From an uncultured Blautia sp. (GTDB lineage Bacteria > Bacillota > Clostridia > Lachnospirales > Lachnospiraceae), in contig UQLX01000001.1 of NCBI GenBank assembly GCA_900541985.1, positions 1 to 64,000 of the forward strand: DNA of 64,000 nt, read 5' to 3'. The position numbers and the translations under genes were made by a program. Below the pieces are notes generated by a model. That model was not told the DNA's origin, did no database searches, and saw only the letters and a program-made list of their open reading frames with translations. Position 1 is the first letter of the stretch. Every line of letters starts with the position of its first letter. This document shows positions 44,312 to 54,280 of this stretch, piece by piece.

Positions 44312-46246
44312 ATGAAGTGGATTTACGGAAAACAGGAACTGAAAAATCTGGAAAGGGCACAGGAAAACTGTTACCTTCTTACCAATGGCCTGGGTGGCTT
44401 TTCTTCTCTGACCATGACAGGCTCTGTATCAAGAAACGATCACGCCCTTCTGATGGCATGTGTGCAGGCTCCAAATCATAGATACAATATGGTGCATCGT
44501 CTGAAAGAAAGCCTTTGTCTTGAAGGGGAGGAGATTGTTCTTTCTTCCCAGGAGTTTGCAGACGGACAGAAAGAAGAGGGCTGTCCTTATCTTTCCTCTT
44601 TTGTGTTTGACGATATGCCCATATGGAGATTCCTTGTTCATGGAGTGGAGATCCGCAGGGAAATTGCCATGAAGCAGGGAGAAAACACAGTGGCAGTCCG
44701 CTACAGTATCAGAAACCGCAGTGGAAAAACAGCGGAACTGAAAGTGATGCCCTTTTATCAGTTTACTGCAAAGGGCAGTGAGCCGGAACCGGAGCAAAAG
44801 TTTCAGTATACGAAAAATGCAGTTAGTTCCAATGGAATGACCCTCTATTTCCATACAAACGGAACACTGGATAATATAGAAGAAATACAGGAAACATATT
44901 TTTACAGCTATGATGTCTGCGACGGACGTAGAGAGACAGGTCTTGCAAAGTCCGGACACATGATCACAGAAAGCGTTCAGCCGGGCGAGGAAAAAATTCT
45001 GAAGCTTGTATACTCTATGGAAAATGCAGATCAGGATGCAGACACCATCATTCTGGAAATGCAGACTTACCGCAAAGCCCTGGAAGCAAAGGCGGGACTT
45101 CATAAGGAGATGGCAAAGGAACTGGTAAAAAGCGCCAGCCAGTTTGTTTCCAGAAGGGAATCTACCAACGGAAGAACCATTCTTGCAGGATATCCGTTTT
45201 TTGAGGACTGGGGAAGAGATACCATGATCGCTCTTCCGGGCGTATGCATTTCTACCGGTCAGTATGAAACGGCAAAGGAGATTCTCAGAACCTTTGCAGT
45301 TCATGAACGGAGAGGGCTGATGCCGAATCTTTTCCCGGAGGGCGGAAACGAACCCCTTTATAATACGGTGGATGCGGCGCTTTTGTTTATCAACTGTGTA
45401 TATCTTTATTATCAGGCTGCCGGGGACAAAGCGTTTGTCCGGGAGATGTATCCGGTGATGGAGCGGATCATAAAAGCTTACCGGGAGGGAACCGACTATG
45501 GAATCCATATGGATGAGGACGGTCTGATCCAGTCAGGAGAAGGGCTGTGGCAGGTAACTTGGATGGACGTGCGAGTAGGAGATATTCTTCCCACACCCCG
45601 TCACGGCAAGCCAGTGGAAATCAATGCTTACTGGTATAATGCCCTGTGTATTATGGATGAACTTGCAGAGGCAGAAGAGAAAAAGCCTGCTTATACACAG
45701 TTAAAAGAGAAAGTAAAAGCTTCCTTTGTGGATAAGTTCTGGATGGATGACAGAAAATGTTTAAAAGATCTTGTTTCCGGGACAAAGGCAGACACCCAGA
45801 TACGGTGCAGTCAGATCTGGGCAGTGTCTCTTCCATTTACCATGCTGGATGCAGATAAGGAGCAGCAGGTGGTGGAAACGGTTTTTGAAAAGCTTTACAC
45901 CCCATATGGACTTCGCACCCTGGAACAGGAAGACCCGGAATTTCATGGATTTTATCAGGGGAAAATGGAGGACAGGGACATGGCCTATCATCAGGGAACC
46001 GTTTGGACGTTCCCTCTGGGAGCTTATTATCTTGCATATCTGAAGGTGAATCAGTACAGCCCGAAAGCAAAGGGAATCGTGAGAGAGCAGCTTGAGGTTA
46101 TGGAAGCAGCCGTGAGAGAGGGCTGTATCGGACAGCTTCCGGAAATCTATGACGGCGAAAACCCAACAAGGTCAAAGGGATGCTTTGCCCAGGCATGGAG
46201 CGTGGGAGAGATCCTGAGAGTTTATGAAGTACTGGAAAAATTCTGA
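44312..46246 (+). CDS. glycogen debranching enzyme (GDE C-terminal type, amylo-alpha-1,6-glucosidase)
   Basis: 644 residues. The N-terminal half is a bacterial debranching-enzyme N domain beginning ENCYLLTNGLGGFSSLTMTG. The C-terminal (alpha/alpha)6 barrel contains DWGRDTMIALPG, MPNLFPEGGNEPLYNTVDAA and QVTWMDVRVG with the GH133 carboxylates. It removes single glucose branch stubs left after phosphorylase action. A second debranching activity beside pullulanase suggests full use of branched glycogen-like glucans. It is coupled to pulA by a four-base gap. Confidence 0.9.
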   Translation: MKWIYGKQELKNLERAQENCYLLTNGLGGFSSLTMTGSVSRNDHALLMACVQAPNHRYNMVHRLKESLCLEGEEIVLSSQEFADGQKEEGCPYLSSFVFDDMPIWRFLVHGVEIRREIAMKQGENTVAVRYSIRNRSGKTAELKVMPFYQFTAKGSEPEPEQKFQYTKNAVSSNGMTLYFHTNGTLDNIEEIQETYFYSYDVCDGRRETGLAKSGHMITESVQPGEEKILKLVYSMENADQDADTIILEMQTYRKALEAKAGLHKEMAKELVKSASQFVSRRESTNGRTILAGYPFFEDWGRDTMIALPGVCISTGQYETAKEILRTFAVHERRGLMPNLFPEGGNEPLYNTVDAALLFINCVYLYYQAAGDKAFVREMYPVMERIIKAYREGTDYGIHMDEDGLIQSGEGLWQVTWMDVRVGDILPTPRHGKPVEINAYWYNALCIMDELAEAEEKKPAYTQLKEKVKASFVDKFWMDDRKCLKDLVSGTKADTQIRCSQIWAVSLPFTMLDADKEQQVVETVFEKLYTPYGLRTLEQEDPEFHGFYQGKMEDRDMAYHQGTVWTFPLGAYYLAYLKVNQYSPKAKGIVREQLEVMEAAVREGCIGQLPEIYDGENPTRSKGCFAQAWSVGEILRVYEVLEKF

Positions 46247-46276
46247 AACAGAAAGTGTGGAAGAGAGGAGACAGTT

Positions 46277-48538
46277 ATGGAGAAATTATTAGAGCAGGTA
46301 TTACAGGAAAGATACCACAAAACAATTAAAGAGGCTTCAAGTCAGGAGATTTACACAGCACTTCTTCTGATTATCAAGAATAAAATGAAGAACATGAAAC
46401 GCAACGAAGGAAAGAAAAAGCTGTACTATATTTCAGCAGAATTTCTGATTGGCAAGCTTCTTTCCAATAATCTGATTAACCTTGGGCTGTTTGAGGAAAC
46501 AAGAGAGGTTTTGGAAAAGAACGGCCATCATATCACAGATATCGAGGAGATCGAGCAGGAACCTTCTCTTGGAAACGGCGGTCTCGGACGTCTGGCAGCA
46601 TGCTTTCTGGATTCCATTGCAACTCTGGGCCTGAACGGTGACGGCGTGGGCTTAAATTACCATGACGGTCTGTTCCGCCAGACCTTTGTGGATCACAAAC
46701 AGAAGGAAGAAAAAAATCCATGGATCACAGAGGATTCCTGGCTTACAAGAACAGAGACAACGTTCCAGGTTCCTTTTAAGGATTTTACCCTGACCTCTGT
46801 TATGTATGACATTGACATTCCGGGCTATAAAAACAACTGCAACCGTCTTCATCTTTTTGATACAGACACAGTGGATGAAAGCATAATCGGCGACGGTATC
46901 AGCTTTGACAAAAACGATATCAAAAAGAACCTGACACTGTTTCTTTATCCGGATGACAGTGATGAGGCAGGCCAGCTTCTTCGTATTTACCAGCAGTATT
47001 TTATGGTCAGCAATGCCGCGCAGCTGATCCTGAAAGAAGCAGAGGACAACGGTTACGATCTCTACAGACTCTACGACCACGTGGCAATTCAGATCAACGA
47101 TACTCACCCCACCATGGTGATCCCGGAGCTGATCCGTCTTCTTATGGAAAAAGGCTTTAACATGGATACTGCCATTGATGTTGTGAGAAAGACCTGCGCT
47201 TATACCAATCATACCATTCTTGCAGAGGCTCTGGAAAAATGGCCGGTTGCATATCTTGAAAAGGTGGTTCCTCATCTTATGCCTGTGATCCGTGAACTGG
47301 ATGCCCGTGTAAAAAAAGATTACAGTGATGAGCGTGTTGCTATTATAGATAAGGATGACCGTGTGCATATGGCGCATATTGATATTCATTACGGATATGC
47401 GGTAAACGGTGTGGCTGCCCTTCATACAGAGATCCTGAAGGAATCTGAGCTGAAACCATTCTACGATATTTATCCGGAAAAATTCAACAATAAAACAAAC
47501 GGAATCACCTTCCGCAGATGGCTGAAGCACTGTAATCATGATCTGGCGGCTTATCTGGAAGAGATGATCGGCGAGGAATATCTTGAGGATGCCACAAAGC
47601 TTGAAAAGCTTCTGGACTATAAAGATGATGAGACTGTACTGAAAAAACTCCGTCAGATCAAAATGCATTCCAAGGAAGAGCTGAGAGATTATCTGAAAAT
47701 GACTCAGAATGTGGAGATTGACCCAAACGCGATTTTTGATATCCAGATCAAGCGTCTCCATGAGTATAAGAGACAGCAGATGAACGCACTTTATGCAATT
47801 TATAAATATAAGGAGATTAAAAAAGGAAATCTTCCGAAACGTCCGCTGACAATGATCTTCGGCGCAAAGGCAGCTCCGGCGTATACCATTGCCAAGGATA
47901 TCATTCATCTGATCCTGTGCCTGCAGGAGCTGATCGAAAAGGATCCTGATGTAAATAAATACATGAAGATCGTTATGGTGGAAAACTACAATGTAACCAA
48001 GGCAGAAAAGCTGATCCCTGCCTGCGATATTTCCGAGCAGATCTCTCTTGCTTCCAAGGAGGCCTCAGGAACCGGAAATATGAAGTTTATGCTGAACGGC
48101 GCAGTGACTCTGGGAACAGAGGATGGGGCAAATGTGGAGATCCATCAGCTTGTCGGAGACGAGAATATTTATATTTTCGGAAAACGTTCTGAGGATGTGA
48201 TCCGTCTTTACGAAGAGGAAACCTACAGCGCGGAGACTCTGTATCAGGAAGATGAAATGATCCGTGAGCTGGTTGATTTTATTAAGGGAGAAGAGCTGGA
48301 AGCTATCGGAGATATGGAAAATCTGGAAAGACTGTATAAAGAAATCCGCTCCAAAGACTGGTTTATGGCTCTTCTGGATGTAAAAGAATATATTGAAACA
48401 AAAGAAAAAATGCTGGCAGATTATGAGGACGAGGCAGCATGGTCAAGAAAGGCTCTGGTAAACATTGCAAAGGCCGGATACTTTTCTGCGGACCGTACCA
48501 TTGCCGAGTACAATCGCGATATCTGGAAGCTGTCATAA
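46277..48538 (+). CDS. glgP: glycogen/maltodextrin phosphorylase
   Basis: 753 residues, GT35. YYISAEFLIGKLLSNNL and SLGNGGLGRLAACFLDS occur near the N-terminus, and the PLP-binding Lys lies in EASGTGNMKFMLNGAVTLGT. NDTHPTMVIPELIRLLM and KRLHEYKRQ are also standard. It releases glucose 1-phosphate from non-reducing ends of linear alpha-1,4-glucans. The regulatory N-terminal extension of animal enzymes is absent. Thirty bases separate it from the debranching enzyme gene. Confidence 0.96.
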   Translation: MEKLLEQVLQERYHKTIKEASSQEIYTALLLIIKNKMKNMKRNEGKKKLYYISAEFLIGKLLSNNLINLGLFEETREVLEKNGHHITDIEEIEQEPSLGNGGLGRLAACFLDSIATLGLNGDGVGLNYHDGLFRQTFVDHKQKEEKNPWITEDSWLTRTETTFQVPFKDFTLTSVMYDIDIPGYKNNCNRLHLFDTDTVDESIIGDGISFDKNDIKKNLTLFLYPDDSDEAGQLLRIYQQYFMVSNAAQLILKEAEDNGYDLYRLYDHVAIQINDTHPTMVIPELIRLLMEKGFNMDTAIDVVRKTCAYTNHTILAEALEKWPVAYLEKVVPHLMPVIRELDARVKKDYSDERVAIIDKDDRVHMAHIDIHYGYAVNGVAALHTEILKESELKPFYDIYPEKFNNKTNGITFRRWLKHCNHDLAAYLEEMIGEEYLEDATKLEKLLDYKDDETVLKKLRQIKMHSKEELRDYLKMTQNVEIDPNAIFDIQIKRLHEYKRQQMNALYAIYKYKEIKKGNLPKRPLTMIFGAKAAPAYTIAKDIIHLILCLQELIEKDPDVNKYMKIVMVENYNVTKAEKLIPACDISEQISLASKEASGTGNMKFMLNGAVTLGTEDGANVEIHQLVGDENIYIFGKRSEDVIRLYEEETYSAETLYQEDEMIRELVDFIKGEELEAIGDMENLERLYKEIRSKDWFMALLDVKEYIETKEKMLADYEDEAAWSRKALVNIAKAGYFSADRTIAEYNRDIWKLS

Positions 48539-48549
48539 AGAGGTATATT

Positions 48550-50007
48550 ATGAAAGAATCAGGAATTTTGATGCCAGTGTCAGCTCTTCCCTCTAATACA
48601 GGAGTGGGAGAGCTAGGAGCTGACACCTTTCGGTTTATTAAAAAACTGAAACATTCAGGAGTAAAGATATGGCAGATCCTTCCCCTGAATCCTGCAGGCT
48701 ATGGAAACTCTCCGTATCAGCCTTATTCCTCCTGTGCGGGAGATGAAATCTACATCAGTCTGGAAGAGCTATATAAGCAGGGACTTCTGAAAGTCTTGCC
48801 GGAGGCTTTTCGCAGGGATGCGACAAAGGTGGACTATCAGGCGGTGAGAGAATGGAAGGAGCCTTATCTCCGGGAAGCCTGCAGCAATTTTCAGGAAACA
48901 GAGGATTATCAGAGGTTTGTGGAGCAACCCTGGGTAAAAACCTACGGAATGTTCCGCGCGTTAAAAAAAGAAAACGGAAACCGCTGTTGGAACGAGTGGA
49001 AGGATGAGGACAAGTGCTGGCCGGAGACAGGCGCAGAGGTTCCTGCTCATGTTAAGGAAGAGGTTCAGTATCAAATGTTCCTTCAGTATATTTTTTACTG
49101 TCAGTGGATGGCAGTAAAAAAAGCAGCCAATGACGCCGGCATCCGCATTATGGGAGATGTGCCTTTTTATGTGGGCGTGGATTCTGTGGATGTATGGGCA
49201 GGCAAGGACAATTTTCTTCTGGATACAGACGGCCGTCCCATTTTTATTGCAGGGGTTCCTCCCGATTATTTCAGCGCCACAGGTCAGAGATGGGGAAATC
49301 CGATTTATGACTGGGATTATCTGAAAAAGAATCATTATCAGTTCTGGCTTGACCGGATCGGGTACAGCAGTAAACTGTTTGATATGATCCGCATTGACCA
49401 TTTCCGGGCTTTTGACACCTTCTGGAAAATTCCGGCAATCTGTCCCACAGCCATTGAAGGAGAATGGATCGAGGCTCCCGGCTACGAAGTTCTGGACATG
49501 CTTACTGAAAAGCTTCCGGATGTGGAACTGATCGCAGAGGATCTGGGAGATCTCCGGCCGGAGGTTCTTATCTTAAAAGAGCATTATCATCTGAAGGGCA
49601 TGAAGGTTCTAGAATTTGTCCTTGATACTTCAGGTAAATATGCGGCAGACAGCTTCCCGGATGAGGAAAACATGATCATCTATACCGGAACCCACGATAA
49701 CAGTACACTGAGGGAATGGTATCAGGAGCTTAGTGTTCCGGCCAGAAGAAAACTCCGCCGTTTCCTGAAAAAACAGGGCATTAAAAACGGTTCTGTACAG
49801 GACAGGCTTCTGGAATATACCTGGAGAAGCAAAGCAGAGTACGCAATTGTCCCTCTTTCTGATATTCTTGGAATGGGAAAAGAAGCACGACTGAACACTC
49901 CGGGTACCGTAGGAAGTCCAAACTGGGAATGGAGGATGCCGGACGGGGACAGGATAGAAGCAGGCCTTAAAAAATATGCCGGACATTTATCATCTATAAA
50001 TCTATAG
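48550..50007 (+). CDS. malQ: 4-alpha-glucanotransferase (first copy)
   Basis: 485 residues from ATG 48550, behind AAAGAGG; longer reading inside glgP is out of the question as coding. GH77 motifs: LPLNPAGYGNSPYQPYSS, nucleophile Asp in IRIDHFRAFDTFW, acid Glu in IAEDLGDL, and YTGTHDNSTLREW. It disproportionates short malto-oligosaccharides so that phosphorylase can continue. It begins 11 bases after glgP. A second, divergent copy lies at 61.1 kb. Confidence 0.95.
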   Translation: MKESGILMPVSALPSNTGVGELGADTFRFIKKLKHSGVKIWQILPLNPAGYGNSPYQPYSSCAGDEIYISLEELYKQGLLKVLPEAFRRDATKVDYQAVREWKEPYLREACSNFQETEDYQRFVEQPWVKTYGMFRALKKENGNRCWNEWKDEDKCWPETGAEVPAHVKEEVQYQMFLQYIFYCQWMAVKKAANDAGIRIMGDVPFYVGVDSVDVWAGKDNFLLDTDGRPIFIAGVPPDYFSATGQRWGNPIYDWDYLKKNHYQFWLDRIGYSSKLFDMIRIDHFRAFDTFWKIPAICPTAIEGEWIEAPGYEVLDMLTEKLPDVELIAEDLGDLRPEVLILKEHYHLKGMKVLEFVLDTSGKYAADSFPDEENMIIYTGTHDNSTLREWYQELSVPARRKLRRFLKKQGIKNGSVQDRLLEYTWRSKAEYAIVPLSDILGMGKEARLNTPGTVGSPNWEWRMPDGDRIEAGLKKYAGHLSSINL

Positions 50008-50011
50008 AAAG

Positions 50012-50053
50012 AATAAGCGTACAACCATCATTTCTGGCGGTCATACGCTTATT
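50012..50053 (+). terminator. intra-operon hairpin after malQ
   Basis: AATAAGCGTA (50012-50021) and TACGCTTATT (50044-50053) pair perfectly, 22-base loop. There is no T-run, so RNA processing or stabilisation is as likely as termination. Confidence 0.45.
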
Positions 50054-50070
50054 ATACGAGGAAATAACAT

Positions 50071-51822
50071 ATGGAATTTACCGGGGTTTATCATAAAACT
50101 TCAGAGCAGATGAGCTATCCGTACAATGAAAACCAGCTGATTGTGAACATAAAAACCGGTTATGATGTCAAACGGGTCTTCATACATTATGGAGACCCGT
50201 TTGATGCAGGTATTCTGGGCGGAAAAGAAAAATGGACAGGAAAACGGGAAGAAATCTGCTACAAAAAGCGGCTGAAGCATCAGCTCTGGTGGACAACCAC
50301 CCTTGTGCCGCAGTATAAAAGATGTAAATATTATTTTGAGCTTCAGACAGACAAGGAAACCTGGTATTATTTTGAGGACGGATTTCTGACAGAGGAGCAG
50401 CTGCATATGGATGGAAGAATGCTTCAGTGTTTTATTGTTCCCTGGATGAACCCGTCAGATCTGAACAGAACGCCGGAATGGGTGAACGATACGGTATGGT
50501 ATCAGATTTTTCCGGACAGGTTCTGCAATGGAACACTGGAGAAAAATACAGAGGATATCCTTCCATGGAGAACTGGACCGGTTACCAACATAGAACGGTA
50601 TGGGGGGAATCTTTCCGGAATCCGTCAGAAGCTGGATTATCTGAAGGAGCTGGGAATCAATGGAATATATCTGAATCCCATTATGAAGGCAGAATCCAAT
50701 CACAAATACGATACAACAGATTATGAAAAGATCGATCCGGTCTTTGGAGATGAGAAGGAGTTCTCTCTTCTGGTAAAGGAAGCCCATGATCACGGCATCC
50801 GTGTAATGGTGGACGCAGTATTTAACCATTGCGGGCCCAAATTTGCTCCCTGGCTGGACGTGCAGGAAAAGGGACAGGCTTCCGAATATGCAGACTGGTT
50901 TATGATCAATGACTGGAGTGACCTTAAGAAAAAGGCAGATACCAGGGATGGACGATTTTATTCCTTTGCCTTTGCGGACGGAATGCCAAAGCTGAATACC
51001 AATAACGAAAAAGTGCAGGAGTATTTCTGTAATCTCTGTGAAAGCTGGATCCGTGACTATGGCATTGACGGTATCCGCTTTGATGTTGGAAATGAGATTT
51101 CCCACAGCTTTCTCAAAAAAATGAGAGAGCGGGTGAAGAAACTGAAGCCGGATATTTATCTTCTTGGCGAGATCTGGCATGACGCAAGCCAGTGGCTTGT
51201 GGGAGACGAGTATGATTCTGTTATGAATTATCCTCTGATGAGCGGCATCCATGACTTTTTTATTGATCAGACAATGACAAAACATGACTTTGAATATATG
51301 GTCAATCACTGTTATACTATGTATATGCAGCAGTGCAACAATGTACTTTTTAATCTTCTGGATTCCCATGATACGGAGAGATTGATGAACCGTTTTCATG
51401 ATCTGGATATCTTTTATCAGCAGCTTGCGGTGTTGTTTACCATGCCGGGAAGCCCCTGTATTTACTATGGAACAGAAATTGCAATGGAGGGCGGACACGA
51501 TCCGGACTGCAGAAGATGCATGCCCTGGCAGGAACTGGATTCAGAGGAAAACAGACAGCGTATAGCAGAAATGAAAAAACTGATTTCCCTGAGAAAGCAG
51601 GAGCCTTCCTTTAAAAGCCTGTACTTTCATTTTCCGGGAAACTATCAGGAGAAGCGCTGTGTGGATTATATTAAGCTGGATGAACAGAATCAGAAAACGG
51701 AAGTGCTGTTGAACTGTTCAGAGGATTCTATAAAAGTGGAAGAACAGGGAGAAGTCCTTTTTGCCCGTGGCTATATGAATGGAAGCCTTGCAAAAAATGG
51801 AACTCTCATACGAAGGATTTAA
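50071..51822 (+). CDS. GH13_20-type alpha-glycosidase (neopullulanase/cyclomaltodextrinase-like)
   Basis: 583 residues, no signal peptide. An N-terminal CBM34-like beta domain (about 1-130) is followed by a GH13 barrel starting WVNDTVWYQIFPDRFCNG, the usual entry of neopullulanases. MVDAVFNHCG, nucleophile Asp in DGIRFDVGNEIS, acid Glu in LLGEIWHD and LLDSHDTER mark the active site. Such enzymes open cyclodextrins or cut pullulan and maltodextrins to maltose or panose. It lies 64 bases after malQ. Confidence 0.9.
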   Translation: MEFTGVYHKTSEQMSYPYNENQLIVNIKTGYDVKRVFIHYGDPFDAGILGGKEKWTGKREEICYKKRLKHQLWWTTTLVPQYKRCKYYFELQTDKETWYYFEDGFLTEEQLHMDGRMLQCFIVPWMNPSDLNRTPEWVNDTVWYQIFPDRFCNGTLEKNTEDILPWRTGPVTNIERYGGNLSGIRQKLDYLKELGINGIYLNPIMKAESNHKYDTTDYEKIDPVFGDEKEFSLLVKEAHDHGIRVMVDAVFNHCGPKFAPWLDVQEKGQASEYADWFMINDWSDLKKKADTRDGRFYSFAFADGMPKLNTNNEKVQEYFCNLCESWIRDYGIDGIRFDVGNEISHSFLKKMRERVKKLKPDIYLLGEIWHDASQWLVGDEYDSVMNYPLMSGIHDFFIDQTMTKHDFEYMVNHCYTMYMQQCNNVLFNLLDSHDTERLMNRFHDLDIFYQQLAVLFTMPGSPCIYYGTEIAMEGGHDPDCRRCMPWQELDSEENRQRIAEMKKLISLRKQEPSFKSLYFHFPGNYQEKRCVDYIKLDEQNQKTEVLLNCSEDSIKVEEQGEVLFARGYMNGSLAKNGTLIRRI

Positions 51823-51837
51823 CAGGAGGAAATGGAT

Positions 51838-53457
51838 ATGAACAATAAAAAATGGTGGCAGAATTCTGTGGTTTACCAGATTTATCCCCGAAGCTTTCAG
51901 GACAGTAACGGAGACGGGATCGGTGACATCCAGGGAATTATAAAAAGACTGGACTATCTTCAGGAGCTTGGCATTGACGCCATCTGGCTGTCTCCGGTGT
52001 GCAGATCTCCCCAGGATGACAACGGTTATGATATTTCCGATTATCAGGATATTGACCCCATGTTCGGAAATCTTGATGACATGGAGCAGCTGATCTCTGA
52101 GGCAAAAAAGAGAAATATCCGTATTATTATGGATCTGGTGCTGAATCATTCCTCTGATGAACACCGTTGGTTTACTGAAGCAAAAAAAAGCAAGGACAAT
52201 CCTTATCATGATTACTATGTATGGCGAGATGGTGAAGAGGGCGTTTATCCAAATGATATGGGCTCTGCATTCGGAGGCCCGGCCTGGGAGTGGGTGCCTG
52301 AGTTAAAGCAGTATTATTTTCATCAGTTTTCCGTAAAGCAGCCGGATCTGAACTGGGAAAATCCTAAGGCCAGAAGAGAAATTTATGATATGATCCTCTG
52401 GTGGATGGACAAAGGTGTTGGCGGCTTCCGTCTGGACGTGATCGACCAGATCGCCAAGGAGCCGGATCTTATGATCACCAATAACGGACCGAGACTTCAT
52501 GAGTTTATTCAGGAATTAAGCAGGGAAACCTTCCAGAAGGGCGATCTGATCACAGTCGGAGAGGCCTGGGGAGCAGATATTGACCGGGCAAAGCTTTATA
52601 GTAAGCCGGACGGCAGCGAGTTTTCCATGGTGTTCCAGTTTGAGCATATGATGCTGGATCAGGAACCGGGAAAAGAAAAATGGGATTTCTGTCCTCTGCC
52701 TTTTTTGAAACTGAAAAAATGTCTGGAAAAATGGCAAAAGGAGCTTCACGGCTGCGGCTGGAACAGCCTTTTCTGGGATAATCACGACCTTCCGAGAATC
52801 GTATCCCGTTGGGGAAATGATAAAGAGTACAGAGTGGAGTCTGCAAAGATGCTGGCGACTGTTCTTCATGGAATGGAAGGAACTCCCTATGTGTATCAGG
52901 GAGAGGAGCTTGGTATGACAAACGTGCGCTTTGATTCTATTGAACAGTATCAGGATATCGAGATCCGAAACATGTACAGGGAGCGTCTGGAAAAGGGCTA
53001 TGCAGAGAAGCATATTATGGAATCCATCTATGCAAAGGGCCGTGACAATGCCAGAACTCCCATGCAGTGGGATGATACAGAAAACGCAGGCTTTACAACA
53101 GGAACTCCATGGCTGGGTGTGAATCCCAATTATACAGAAATAAATGCCCGAAGCCAGCTTCATGATGAAAACTCTGTTTTTCATTATTATAAAAAGCTGA
53201 TTCAGCTCCGCAAAGAAAACAGCATTTTTGTTGAAGGTGATTTTACACTGCTGCTGCCGGAAGATGAAAATATTTTTGCTTATGTGCGGGAATATGAAGG
53301 CAGGAAGCTGCTGGTGTTTGCAAACTTTACAAATCAGGAAGTTTTCTGTGAGAGTCTGGAACTGTGGAAGAGTGGTAAGACCTTGATACGTAATTATAAA
53401 GATGAAACCTCCGGGACAATGCTTCGGCCCTATGAAGCCTTTATAAAATTACTTTAA
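51838..53457 (+). CDS. GH13_31-type alpha-glucosidase (oligo-1,6-glucosidase/maltase-like)
   Basis: 539 residues from ATG 51838, which is eight bases after AGGAGG; ATG 51832 would be too close. Cytoplasmic. YQIYPRSFQDSNGDGIGDI carries the Ca2+-binding loop of this subfamily; MDLVLNHSSDEH, nucleophile in GGFRLDVIDQI, acid in TVGEAWGAD and FWDNHDLPR follow. The V-to-I variation after LNH that separates specificities is not resolved by eye. It releases glucose from isomaltose or maltose ends. Last recognisable gene of the maltodextrin operon. Confidence 0.92.
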   Translation: MNNKKWWQNSVVYQIYPRSFQDSNGDGIGDIQGIIKRLDYLQELGIDAIWLSPVCRSPQDDNGYDISDYQDIDPMFGNLDDMEQLISEAKKRNIRIIMDLVLNHSSDEHRWFTEAKKSKDNPYHDYYVWRDGEEGVYPNDMGSAFGGPAWEWVPELKQYYFHQFSVKQPDLNWENPKARREIYDMILWWMDKGVGGFRLDVIDQIAKEPDLMITNNGPRLHEFIQELSRETFQKGDLITVGEAWGADIDRAKLYSKPDGSEFSMVFQFEHMMLDQEPGKEKWDFCPLPFLKLKKCLEKWQKELHGCGWNSLFWDNHDLPRIVSRWGNDKEYRVESAKMLATVLHGMEGTPYVYQGEELGMTNVRFDSIEQYQDIEIRNMYRERLEKGYAEKHIMESIYAKGRDNARTPMQWDDTENAGFTTGTPWLGVNPNYTEINARSQLHDENSVFHYYKKLIQLRKENSIFVEGDFTLLLPEDENIFAYVREYEGRKLLVFANFTNQEVFCESLELWKSGKTLIRNYKDETSGTMLRPYEAFIKLL

Positions 53458-53590
53458 AAGTTGGTTTAGCTGAGTCGCGTTTCTTAACAAACAGAAATTT
53501 TTTGATTTCAAGGAGTTGTTTATTTTGCTTGAAACCAGCACTTCTTTCTGGTAAAATTTTAACATATTAAACAAAGGGAGGTGAGAATCT

Positions 53591-54232
53591 GTGAGTCAAA
53601 AAATTCCTATTGAGACTTCTGCCAGACATATCCATCTGTCTCAGGAGGATTTTCAAATTTTATTTGGAGCAGAGTCTCAGATGCATTACACAAAAGAATT
53701 AAGTCAGCCGGGACAATATGCCTGTCAGGAACGTCTGACTGTGATCGGTCCAAAGGGAAGCTTTGAGCATGTGATAGTTCTGGGACCTTACAGGTCAGCT
53801 ACGCAGGTGGAGATTTCTGTAACGGATGCCAGAAAACTGGGGATTCCCGGTGAGATACGCCAGTCCGGCGATATTGCAGGAACTCCGGGATGTATTCTCA
53901 CCGGACCCTGCGGGCAGGTGGAATTGAAAGAGGGTGTGATCGTGGCAAAAAGGCATATCCACATGACGCCCAGTGATGCGATCCGATGTCACGTATCTGA
54001 TAATGAGAATGTATTTGTGATCACCAGCAGCTATGAACGTTCGCTTATTTTTTCGGATGTGGTGGTTCGGGTGAGCCCGTCGTTTCGTCTGGCCATGCAT
54101 GTGGATACAGACGAGGCTAATGCTTTTGCAAACGAAAAGGATCCAAGTGGTGTGATTTTGAAGCTGTTTGGAGGAAGTACCTATAATCTGCAGTCCTGGG
54201 CAGAGGAACTGCAGCAGGGAATATATCGTTAA
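53591..54232 (+). CDS. pduL: phosphate propanoyltransferase (PduL family)
   Basis: 213 residues from GTG 53591, behind GGGAGGTGAG. The two PduL zinc regions are visible: SARHIHLS near residue 12 and AKRHIHMTPSDAIRCH near 120, supplying the His ligands. The family interconverts acyl-CoA and acyl phosphate, either inside microcompartments or as a housekeeping phosphotransacetylase. No shell or signature microcompartment gene is nearby and no clear encapsulation peptide is seen, so a cytoplasmic role in acetyl-CoA/acetyl phosphate exchange is likelier. Confidence 0.92.
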   Translation: MSQKIPIETSARHIHLSQEDFQILFGAESQMHYTKELSQPGQYACQERLTVIGPKGSFEHVIVLGPYRSATQVEISVTDARKLGIPGEIRQSGDIAGTPGCILTGPCGQVELKEGVIVAKRHIHMTPSDAIRCHVSDNENVFVITSSYERSLIFSDVVVRVSPSFRLAMHVDTDEANAFANEKDPSGVILKLFGGSTYNLQSWAEELQQGIYR

Positions 54233-54242
54233 AAGAAAAGAA

Positions 54243-54266
54243 CACCCCTGAGATTTCTCAGGGGTG
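54243..54266. terminator. bidirectional terminator between pduL and the ABC ATPase
   Basis: CACCCCTGAG (54243-54252) pairs perfectly with CTCAGGGGTG (54257-54266) around an ATTT loop. Flanking A- and T-rich bases let it serve both convergent genes. Confidence 0.75.
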
Positions 54267-54280
54267 AAATTATTTCTGTA

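Noticed and set aside
44429..45508. Long antisense frame over the debranching enzyme gene
   Set aside because: Composition and lack of a ribosome site mark it as a shadow of the real gene.
53591..54232. Bacterial microcompartment locus
   Set aside because: Only PduL is present; no shell proteins or signature enzymes lie within the window.
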